NCBI GenBank assembly: GCA_013696915.1
Contig: JACCXR010000368.1
Span: 1 to 5,163, forward strand
From: Euzebyaceae bacterium
GTDB lineage: Bacteria; Actinomycetota; Nitriliruptoria; Euzebyales; Egibacteraceae
DNA: 5,163 nt
Direction: 5' to 3'
The notes below the pieces were generated by a model, which had not been told where the DNA came from, did not search any database, and worked only from the letters and a program-made list of their open reading frames with translations. Positions 1 to 5,163 of this stretch are shown one piece after another. Within the stretch, counting starts at the first letter, position 1. Each line of letters begins with the position of its first letter. A program made the translations under genes and the position numbers.

Positions 1-108
1 CCCAGGGACGACGCCGCGGAACACGCCGTCCCGGCGGCGGCGCCCAGGGACGACGCCGCGGAACACGCCGTCCCGGCGGCGGCGCCCGCGGACGGCGCCG
101 CGGCGCGC
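1..108 (+). repeat. 42-bp in-frame tandem repeat, two perfect copies plus a decayed third
   Basis: Bases 1-42 and 43-84 are identical. Bases 85-108 keep part of the pattern (CCC, GAC, GCC and GCG codons in the same places) and look like a decayed third copy. The unit is exactly 14 codons in the frame of the downstream membrane protein and would encode PRDDAAEHAVPAAA twice, an Ala/Pro-rich charged stretch likely to be disordered. Because the unit length is a multiple of three, copy-number change would not break the frame. Each unit also contains GGGACG and its complement CGTCCC (5-10 and 27-32), so a single strand could fold within or between units. Copy 1 begins at base 1, so the array may continue to the left. 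Confidence 0.9.
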
Positions 109-1266
109 GAGCGCGAGCTGCAGTTGCTCTCGGAGCTGGGGGTGGACCCGCACGACCCGGAGCTCGATGCCGCGATCCGCGGCCTGCAGGCCGGCGCCAC
201 GGAGGAGCTGCCCTTCGGACGCCCGGGCAAGCCGCTGTCGGAACGCTCGCCCCTGCGGATCGGCTTCCACGCGGCGCTCGGGGTGCTGCTCGCCGCAGCG
301 CTGGCGTACACGCTCGTGCTCGTCGCCGAGATCCTCGTACTGCTGGTCGTCGCGCTGTTCCTCGCCACCGGGCTCGACCCGGCGGTCGAGTCGCTGAGGC
401 GGCGGGGACTGCCGCGGTCGTGGGCGGTGACCATGGTGGCCGCGACGTTCCTGCTGGGGGTCACGGGCTTCTTCGTGACGGCCGTGCCGCCACTCGTGCG
501 CCAGGGCAACGCGTTGCGGGAGCAGGCGCCGAGCTACGCCCGCGAACTGCGCGAGACGAGCGACACGTTCCGCCAGATCGACGACCGGCTTGACGTCGTC
601 GGCCGGCTCGACGCGCTCAACTCGGGGGACGCCCTCATCGACCAGGGCGCCTACCGGGGCATGCTCGGGTTCGCGAGAGGCCTGCTGAGCGCCGTCTTCG
701 CCACCCTCACCGTCCTGGTGCTGACGCTGTACTTCCTGGTGAGCTATCCGGGGGTCAAGCGCGCGGCCTACCAGCTGGTGCCGCGCAGCAGGCGGGCGCG
801 GGTGAGCCTGCTCGCCGACGAGATCCTCGCGCGCATCGGCGGCTACGTCCTCGGCAACGTCGCCACGTCCGTCGTCGCCGGGATCGCGTCGCTCGCGTTC
901 TTCGGCGTCACGGGTGTTCCGTACGCCGCGGCGCTGGCCATCTTCGTCGCCCTGACCGACCTCATCCCCCTGGTCGGCGCGACCATCGGGGCCATCGTCT
1001 CGATCGCGGTGGCGTTCACCGTGTCGGTGCCGGTCGGCATCGCGGCGATCGTGTTCTTCGTCGTCTACCAGCAGTTCGAGAACTTCGTGCTCGTGCCGCG
1101 GGTGATGGAGCGCACGGTCGACGTCTCCCCCGCCGTGACGATCACCGCGGCCCTCATCGGGGCTGCGCTGTTCGGGGTCGTCGGCGCCCTCCTCGCGGTC
1201 CCGGTCGCGGCGGCGGTCCAGCTGATCGGCACGGAGGTGTGGCTGCCGCGGCAGGAAAACCGCTGA
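1..1266 (+). CDS. AI-2E/PerM-family transporter (5'-partial)
   Basis: This is a multi-pass inner-membrane protein of the AI-2E transporter family (PF01594, formerly UPF0118), whose members export small molecules or ions; the substrate here cannot be told. Numbering from the first start codon in the window (TTG at 124), hydrophobic segments lie near residues 48-66, 68-83, 101-122, 185-207, 240-262, 266-301, 304-315 and 335-368. A soluble, charged stretch at about 124-180 matches the family's large extracytoplasmic region. Family signatures are DLIPLVGATIG (279-289), QQFENFVLVPRVM (316-328) and GALLAVPVAAAV (354-365). The C-terminus is complete, ending in TGA at 1264-1266. The frame stays open from 124 back to base 1 with no ATG, GTG or TTG, and in-frame 14-codon repeats lie there, so I treat the gene as running off the left edge (421 residues visible). 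TTG 124 remains possible, because 380 residues already exceeds the usual core, but only a weak GAG lies upstream. Family assignment is firm; substrate and start are not. Confidence 0.9.
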   Translation, partial: PRDDAAEHAVPAAAPRDDAAEHAVPAAAPADGAAARERELQLLSELGVDPHDPELDAAIRGLQAGATEELPFGRPGKPLSERSPLRIGFHAALGVLLAAALAYTLVLVAEILVLLVVALFLATGLDPAVESLRRRGLPRSWAVTMVAATFLLGVTGFFVTAVPPLVRQGNALREQAPSYARELRETSDTFRQIDDRLDVVGRLDALNSGDALIDQGAYRGMLGFARGLLSAVFATLTVLVLTLYFLVSYPGVKRAAYQLVPRSRRARVSLLADEILARIGGYVLGNVATSVVAGIASLAFFGVTGVPYAAALAIFVALTDLIPLVGATIGAIVSIAVAFTVSVPVGIAAIVFFVVYQQFENFVLVPRVMERTVDVSPAVTITAALIGAALFGVVGALLAVPVAAAVQLIGTEVWLPRQENR

Positions 1267-1285
1267 GTGTCACAGCCGTGCGCTA

Positions 1286-1305
1286 CGTTCTGCGCTCGCT
1301 GAACG
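1286..1305. promoter_or_regulatory. Imperfect 20-bp dyad in the gap before the nucleotidase gene
   Basis: The half-sites CGTTC-T-GCG and CGC-T-GAACG face each other around a two-base centre. Sixteen of 20 positions are symmetric, mismatched only at the two T/T positions and the central CT. It begins 20 bp after the stop of the upstream membrane protein and ends 19 bp before the ATG at 1325. It could be an operator for a dimeric regulator, or a leader hairpin. There is no T-tract after it, so a classic intrinsic terminator is less likely. A TACGTT at 1284-1289, resembling an actinobacterial -10 box, overlaps its left arm, but no convincing -35 is visible. The function is inferred from symmetry and position only. 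Confidence 0.4.
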
Positions 1306-1314
1306 CTGATGATC

Positions 1315-1327
1315 GGACCTGTTGATG
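1315..1327 (+). promoter_or_regulatory. Weak ribosome binding site and TTG-ATG double start
   Basis: The only purine-rich candidate is GGA at 1315-1317, seven bases before the ATG at 1325-1327. A TTG codon sits immediately upstream at 1322-1324 in the same frame, and an in-frame TGA at 1310-1312 excludes any earlier start. The two choices differ by a single residue. The ATG is favoured by codon preference, and the GGA spacing fits it slightly better. The weak match suggests modest initiation or translation helped by the upstream gene. Confidence 0.4.
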
Positions 1328-1426
1328 ACCCCCGCCGCGTCGACCGCGAAGCCAACCGCGCGCCTCGTCATGCTGACGGCGCTCGCACTGGCGCTGAGCG
1401 TCCTGCCGACGGCCGCCGCGCAGGCG
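1322..1426 (+). other. Signal peptide coding segment of the nucleotidase
   Basis: The first 35 residues have a basic n-region (Lys10, Arg14), a hydrophobic run from Leu15 to Pro29 and a small-residue c-region ending AAAQA before Glu36. This fits signal peptidase I cleavage between residues 35 and 36. There is no twin arginine and no lipobox cysteine, so Sec export of a non-lipoprotein is expected. Confidence 0.85.
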
Positions 1427-4153
1427 GAGCCGGTCGGCGAGATCGGGGAGGTCGCCGTCGAGCGGCTCGCCGGACCGGGCCGGGTCGAGACCGCCATCGC
1501 GGTCTCGCGTGACGCCTTCGAGTCTGCGGAGGAGGTCGTCCTCGCGCGCGCCGACGTCTACGCCGACGCCCTGGCCGGTGCGCCGTTGGCGGCCATGCGC
1601 GGCGCCCCGCTCCTGCTGACCAGCAGCGACCGGCTGAGCGACGGCGTGCTGGAGGAGATCCAGCGGCTGGGCGCCGACCACGTCGTTCTGCTCGGCGGCC
1701 GGGTCGCGCTGAGCGACGCGGTGCAGCAAGGGCTCGCGGATGCTCAGGTGACGACCGAACGCCGATTCGGGGCTAACCGGTTCGAGACGGCGTACTCCAT
1801 CGCCGACGGGTTGCTGGCGACCCCGGCCGAGACCACCACGCCCACGGTGTTCCTCGTCGAGGGCGACAACGCCGACCCGGCGCGCGGCTGGCCCGACGCG
1901 GTGTCGGCGGCGCCGTACGCGGCCTTCCTGCAGGCGCCGATCCTCCTGACGCTGCAGGACGCGATGCCCGGGCCCACCCGCAGGTCGATCGACGAGCTGG
2001 GCGCGTCCGAGATCATCGTCGTCGGCGGGACGGCGGCCGTGTCCGACGAGGTCGTCGCCGAGTTCGAGAGCGAGACGGTCACCGTCCGGCGGCTGTCGGG
2101 CGCGGACCGCTACGCCACCAGCGCCGAGGTGTACGACGAGGCTGTCACACGCGGCATGGACCCGTCCGTCCGCTGGCTGGCGACCGGTCGGAACTTCCCG
2201 GACGCGCTCGCCGCCGGCCCCGCCGTCGCGGCGCTCGGCCAGACGCTGCTGCTCGTGGACGGCCAGGACCTGCTGGCATCGCAGGAGCCGGCGGTGCGCC
2301 TGCTCGCCGACCGCGAGCTGCTGACCCGCATCAACCTGCTCGGCGGGGAGGCGGCGATCGGCGCGCAGATGTTCGCGCAGCTCGAGAACATCCTGCCGGT
2401 CGAGCTGGAGGAGGCGGACTTCTGCCTCACCGTGCTCCACAACAACGACGGCGAGTCGCGGCTCGTCGACGCCGGCGAGGGGCTGGAGGACTTCGGCGGC
2501 ATCGACCGGTTCGCGACGGTGCTGCAGAACGAGCGGGAGGCGGCTGCCACCGGCCTCGCGGACGACAACTGCGGCGAGCGCGGCGTGCTGACCGTCACCT
2601 CCGGCGACAACTTCCTCGCCGGTCCCCCCTTCTCGGCGAGCCTGGAGAAGGGCGTGCCATTCTACGACTCGATCGCCCTGGACTACCTGGAGTACGACGC
2701 GCTCGCGCTCGGCAACCACGACTTCGACTTCACCCCGGACGTGACCGCCGACTTCATCGAGGGCTTCACCGAGTCCGGCGCCGTGTTCGTGTCGGCGAAC
2801 CTCGACGTGTCGGCCGAGCCGGAACTCGACGCGCTCGAGGACGCCGGCCGCATCGTCCCGAGCACCCTGGTCGACTCGGGCGACCGCCAGATCGGGGTCA
2901 TCGGGCTCACGACACCGTCGCTGCGGGCGATCTCCTCGCCGCGCGACGTCGAGGTCGACCCCGACCTCGTCGGGGCGGTGGCCGAGCAGGTGGAGAGCCT
3001 CGAGACGCAGGGTGCGGACGTCATCGTCCTCATCAGCCACCTCCAGGACATCGACGAGGAGCTCGCGCTCGTGCCCGAGCTGTCCGGCGTCGACATCGTG
3101 GTGGCCGGCGGCGGCGACGAGGTCCTCGCCGCACCCGGCGAGCTGCTCGTCCCCGGCGACGAGATGAACGTCTTCGGCTCCTACCCGATGTTCGTCGAGA
3201 GCGGCGACGGCGTCGAGGTGCCGGTCGTGACGACCGCCGGCGACTACAAGTACGTCGGCCGGCTCGTCACCCGCTTCGTGGAGAGCGGGACCGCGCTCGC
3301 CCTGGCCCCACGCCCGTCTTCGGTGGATCCCCGCTCCCGGCCGGTGCGCGTGGCCGGTGGCGACCTGCCGGACGCGGTCGAGGGCGACGCCTTCGTGCGC
3401 GAGAACGTCGTCGAGCCGGTGCTCGACTCCGTCGCCGACCTGGAGGCGACGGTGATCGGGACGAGCGCGGTCGATCTCGACGGGTCCCGGCCGAACATCC
3501 GGCTGATGGAGACCAACCTCGGCAACCTCGTCGCGGATTCCCAGATCGCGGCGGTCCGCGACCGCGCCGACGAGTTCGGCCTCGACCCTGACGGGTCGTA
3601 CGTCGCCATCCAAAACGGCGGCGGGATCCGCAACAGCACGGTCATCCCGGCCGGACCGATCACGCAGCTGACGACCTTCGACATCGCGCCGTTCCCGAAC
3701 TTCGTCGGCGCCTTCCCCGAGGTGTCGGCGGCCGAGCTGAAGCTGGCGCTGGAGAACGGCTACTCGCAGCTGCCGTCCGACGACGGCCGCTTCGCCCAGA
3801 TCGGCGGCATGTCCGTCGAGCTCGACCTCAGCCAGCCCGGCCAGGAGCGCGCGAGCGAGGAGGGGCCGATCTCCGTGGAGGGCGACCGGGTCAGGTCCGT
3901 GACCCTCGACGACGGCACCGTCATCGTCTCCGACGGCGAGCCGGTGGCCGGAGCCCCGACCGTGACGCTGGTGATGAGCGACTTCCTCGCCCGTGGGGGC
4001 GACAACTACCCGCCGCCGGACGAGGAGTTCACCACCGTCGGCGTCGCCTACCAGCAGGCGCTCGAGGACTACATCGCCGACGAGCTCGGCGGCGAGATCA
4101 CCGGCGCCGAGTACCCCGGGGGCGGCGAGGGCCGGATCACGGCCCTCGGCTGA
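1322..4153 (+). CDS. Secreted CWB2-anchored UshA-like 5'-nucleotidase/metallophosphatase
   Basis: This complete 943-residue exported protein probably hydrolyses nucleotides or related phosphate esters at the cell wall. A signal peptide (Lys10/Arg14, hydrophobic core 15-29, AQA cleavage site after Ala35) precedes three CWB2 repeats (about 48-144, 147-250, 256-357). The metallophosphatase domain (about 367-660) shows LHNNDGES (372-379), SGDN (427-430), GNHDFD (464-469), SH (572-573) and GGGDE (596-600). The 5'-nucleotidase C-terminal domain (about 705-925, PF02872-type) shows ETNLGNLVAD (730-739), QNGGGIRNS (764-772), PFPN (790-793) and FLARGGDNYP (888-897). By spacing, Phe791/Asn793 and Phe888/Asp894 match the nucleoside-binding Phe429/Asn431 and Phe498/Asp504 of E. 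coli UshA. The His466-Asp469 dyad is present. Unusually, the DxH and GHxH/GHxQ metal motifs are changed to DGE and GGGDE. There is no sortase signal or C-terminal membrane anchor, so wall attachment would be through CWB2. It lies 55 bp after the membrane-protein gene and may be co-transcribed with it. The exact substrate is unknown. Confidence 0.93.
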   Translation: MMTPAASTAKPTARLVMLTALALALSVLPTAAAQAEPVGEIGEVAVERLAGPGRVETAIAVSRDAFESAEEVVLARADVYADALAGAPLAAMRGAPLLLTSSDRLSDGVLEEIQRLGADHVVLLGGRVALSDAVQQGLADAQVTTERRFGANRFETAYSIADGLLATPAETTTPTVFLVEGDNADPARGWPDAVSAAPYAAFLQAPILLTLQDAMPGPTRRSIDELGASEIIVVGGTAAVSDEVVAEFESETVTVRRLSGADRYATSAEVYDEAVTRGMDPSVRWLATGRNFPDALAAGPAVAALGQTLLLVDGQDLLASQEPAVRLLADRELLTRINLLGGEAAIGAQMFAQLENILPVELEEADFCLTVLHNNDGESRLVDAGEGLEDFGGIDRFATVLQNEREAAATGLADDNCGERGVLTVTSGDNFLAGPPFSASLEKGVPFYDSIALDYLEYDALALGNHDFDFTPDVTADFIEGFTESGAVFVSANLDVSAEPELDALEDAGRIVPSTLVDSGDRQIGVIGLTTPSLRAISSPRDVEVDPDLVGAVAEQVESLETQGADVIVLISHLQDIDEELALVPELSGVDIVVAGGGDEVLAAPGELLVPGDEMNVFGSYPMFVESGDGVEVPVVTTAGDYKYVGRLVTRFVESGTALALAPRPSSVDPRSRPVRVAGGDLPDAVEGDAFVRENVVEPVLDSVADLEATVIGTSAVDLDGSRPNIRLMETNLGNLVADSQIAAVRDRADEFGLDPDGSYVAIQNGGGIRNSTVIPAGPITQLTTFDIAPFPNFVGAFPEVSAAELKLALENGYSQLPSDDGRFAQIGGMSVELDLSQPGQERASEEGPISVEGDRVRSVTLDDGTVIVSDGEPVAGAPTVTLVMSDFLARGGDNYPPPDEEFTTVGVAYQQALEDYIADELGGEITGAEYPGGGEGRITALG
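1463..2392 (+). repeat. Three tandem CWB2 (cell wall binding repeat 2) modules
   Basis: Three modules of about 95-105 residues lie in tandem. Each opens with a variant of G-x-[DNG]-R-[YFV]-x-T-[AS]: GPGRVETA (51-58), GANRFETA (150-157) and GADRYATS (260-267). Each has a buried hydrophobic run (APLLLT 95-100, APILLT 205-210, GQTLLLVD 306-313) and a late GG turn (LLGGRVALSD, VVGGTAAVSD, LLGGEAAIGA). In Clostridioides difficile, three such modules form a trimer-like unit that binds anionic wall polymer non-covalently, and an ILL motif matters for this. Repeat 2 has a longer loop (GDNADPARGWPDAV) than repeat 1. The repeats have diverged in DNA sequence, so they are old duplications. Confidence 0.9.
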
Positions 4154-4173
4154 CCTGCGTCCGCCGGCGTACC

Positions 4174-4199
4174 GCCATTCGCCCTGCGGGGCGAACGGC
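4174..4199. terminator. Hairpin between convergent genes, likely bidirectional terminator
   Basis: The arms GCCATTCGCCC (4174-4184) and GGGCGAACGGC (4189-4199) form an 11-step stem around a four-base loop. Read on the + strand there is one A-C mismatch. In minus-strand RNA the same position is a G-U wobble, so the stem is continuous. It starts 20 bases after the nucleotidase stop and, on the other strand, five bases after the peptidase stop. No T-tract follows on either side, which is common for terminator-like hairpins in GC-rich actinobacteria. Placement between two convergent stops supports the call; termination itself is inferred. Confidence 0.65.
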
Positions 4200-4204
4200 T
4201 CCAG

Positions 4205-5163
4205 CTACATGCCGCTGACGTCGAGCAGCGGCTCCTTGGTGCGGTCGCCGTCGTCGGAGCTGGTCCATGAGCTGCTGCCGGCGCCGGTCAGTGCAGCCTG
4301 GACGCGCTGCGGCGTCGCGCCGCGGTTGCGTGCCCGGTAGAGCGCGGCCGCGCCGGCGACGTGGGGGCTCGCCATGGACGTGCCGCTCATCGTCTGGTAC
4401 CCGCCGCCGCGGTACGTGGACAGGATGCAGACGCCCGGGGCGACGACGTCCACGTCCGCGCCGTAGTTCGAGAAGTCGGCGAAGGTGTCGTCGCGGTCGT
4501 AGGAGCACGTCGGGCGGGCGCGCCCGCCCGACCGGCCGTCGAAGTCGGCCAGCCCGGAGACGGTGATCACCTGGTCGTAGGACGCCGGCACGACGCGGGA
4601 GGCGTTCACGCGCTGGTTGCCGGCGGCGACGACGTATGTGACCCCGGCCTTCACGGAGTCGCAGACCGCCTCGTGGAGCCCGCCGTCCCGGCAATGTCCC
4701 GTCGGAGCGAACCCGGCGAGGCTCATGTTCGCCACCTCGATGACGCCGGCGCGCGCGGTGACCCAGTCGACGCCGCAGATGATGCTCGAGAAGCTGCCGT
4801 TGCCCTGGCTGTCGAGCACCCGCACAGCGTGCAGCCGCGCGCCGGGCGCCACCCCGACGACGCCCCTGCCGTTGTCGCGTGCAGCGATCGTCCCCGCCAC
4901 GTGGGTGCCGTGCCCGTTGCCGTCGTCGTAGTTCGAGCCCCGGCCGACGCAGTTGACGCCGCCGACGACGTTGAGGTCGGGGTGGTCGCGGTCGATGCCG
5001 GTGTCGATGACCGCGACGTCCACCGAGACGCCGCCGCGCCCGTCACCGGACCGGGTGCGGCTCCGGTCGGCACCGACGCGGCGGATGCCCGTCGGGATGC
5101 GCTGGCCTGTCGTCGCGGCCTCCGCGGCGATCCCGAAGGCCATCTCGTCCGGATCGAGCGCGA
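4205..5163 (-). CDS. Secreted subtilisin-like S8 serine peptidase (5'-partial)
   Basis: This is an extracellular endopeptidase of the subtilase family. Numbering from the internal ATG at 5143, the catalytic triad is Asp47 (VIDTGI), His78 (GNGHGTHVAG) and Ser256 (GTSMASPHVAG), with the oxyanion Asn176 in VVAAGN. The active site therefore looks intact. The frame stays open upstream of 5143 to the window edge (ALDPDE precedes the Met). The stretch up to IPTGIRRVGAD resembles the linker that joins an I9-type propeptide to the catalytic domain, so the true start, signal peptide and propeptide should lie beyond the right edge. About 318 residues are visible. Six cysteines (65, 123, 151, 161, 213, 239) suit disulfide bonding outside the cell. 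The protein ends in LLDVSGM right after the catalytic fold, with no CWB2 or other C-terminal wall domain, so it is probably released rather than anchored. It is convergent with the nucleotidase gene, and its promoter is not in the window. Natural substrate unknown. Confidence 0.93.
   Translation of the reverse strand, partial: ALDPDEMAFGIAAEAATTGQRIPTGIRRVGADRSRTRSGDGRGGVSVDVAVIDTGIDRDHPDLNVVGGVNCVGRGSNYDDGNGHGTHVAGTIAARDNGRGVVGVAPGARLHAVRVLDSQGNGSFSSIICGVDWVTARAGVIEVANMSLAGFAPTGHCRDGGLHEAVCDSVKAGVTYVVAAGNQRVNASRVVPASYDQVITVSGLADFDGRSGGRARPTCSYDRDDTFADFSNYGADVDVVAPGVCILSTYRGGGYQTMSGTSMASPHVAGAAALYRARNRGATPQRVQAALTGAGSSSWTSSDDGDRTKEPLLDVSGM
4509..4532. repeat. Perfect 24-bp palindrome inside the peptidase gene
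   Basis: The 12-base half GTCGGGCGGGCG is followed directly by its exact reverse complement with no spacer. Symmetry breaks at 4508/4533. It lies fully within coding sequence, in the part encoding the Arg/Gly-rich loop RSGGRARPT around residues 204-212 of the peptidase. Only two of the 24 base pairs are A-T. It could extrude as a cruciform or form a transcript hairpin, or it may be a by-product of GC-rich codons for Arg, Gly and Pro. Confidence 0.9.

Noticed and set aside
1..84. CRISPR-like array
   Set aside because: The two 42-bp copies are directly adjacent with no spacer and are in frame with a protein, so this is a coding tandem repeat.
1261..1297. Sigma-70-type promoter with -10 TACGTT at 1284-1289
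   Set aside because: The -10 resembles TAnnnT, but no TTGACA-like box lies 16-19 bp upstream and GC-rich DNA yields such hexamers by chance; kept only as a remark on the dyad.
1283..3613. A 776-codon open frame on the minus strand, opposite the nucleotidase gene
   Set aside because: Its codons are exactly in register with the real gene, the usual way GC-ending codons produce long antisense frames. The product is a Val/Arg/Asp/Gly-rich string without a recognisable domain, while the plus strand has clear family motifs throughout.
4137..4694. A 185-codon minus-strand frame overlapping the peptidase
   Set aside because: It is an alternate frame of the same strand as the S8 gene, very rich in Arg, Gly and Pro, with no motif; the S8 frame carries the intact catalytic triad.
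4267..4931. Plus-strand open frames opposite the peptidase (near 4267-4566 and 4617-4931)
   Set aside because: Both lie wholly antisense to a well-supported gene and encode low-complexity Arg- or Ala/Pro/Thr-rich products.
1..5163. Mobile element, toxin-antitoxin, defence system or tRNA/rRNA gene
   Set aside because: No transposase or integrase motif, no terminal inverted repeats flanking a gene, no small paired genes and no tRNA-like fold were seen; the three genes are ordinary envelope or exported-protein families.

Overview
The window is GC-rich bacterial DNA with short gene gaps and GC-ending codons, and it most likely comes from an actinobacterium. A secreted protein with three tandem cell wall binding repeat 2 (CWB2, PF04122-type) modules is typical of CWB2-rich actinobacteria such as the Nitriliruptoria (Nitriliruptor, Egibacter, Euzebya relatives). 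That placement is inference from domain content only.

Three genes fill the window. Bases 1-1266 (+) are the end of an AI-2E/PerM-family multi-pass membrane protein. Its reading frame is open to the left edge and passes through two perfect 42-bp (14-codon) tandem repeats, so its true start probably lies outside the window. After a 55-bp gap holding a near-palindrome, bases 1322-4153 (+) encode the one complete gene: an exported 943-residue protein made of a signal peptide, three CWB2 repeats and a UshA-like metallophosphatase/5'-nucleotidase. Bases 4205-5163 (-) are the 3' part of a secreted subtilisin-family (S8) serine peptidase whose start lies beyond the right edge. The two right-hand genes converge on a 51-bp spacer with a strong hairpin that could terminate transcription from both sides.

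All three products act at the cell envelope or outside it: a membrane carrier, a wall-anchored nucleotide/phosphate-ester hydrolase and an exported protease. The first two may be co-transcribed; the peptidase is transcribed in the opposite direction. Nothing links the three into one pathway beyond location, and I see no defence system, mobile element, CRISPR array or RNA gene.

The points most worth a second look are the altered metal site of the nucleotidase (its usual His ligands in two motifs are replaced by acidic or Gly residues), a perfect 24-bp palindrome inside the peptidase gene, the in-frame repeats at the N-terminus of the membrane protein, and the dyad upstream of the nucleotidase. 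I do not see convincing evidence of a wholly new biological system.
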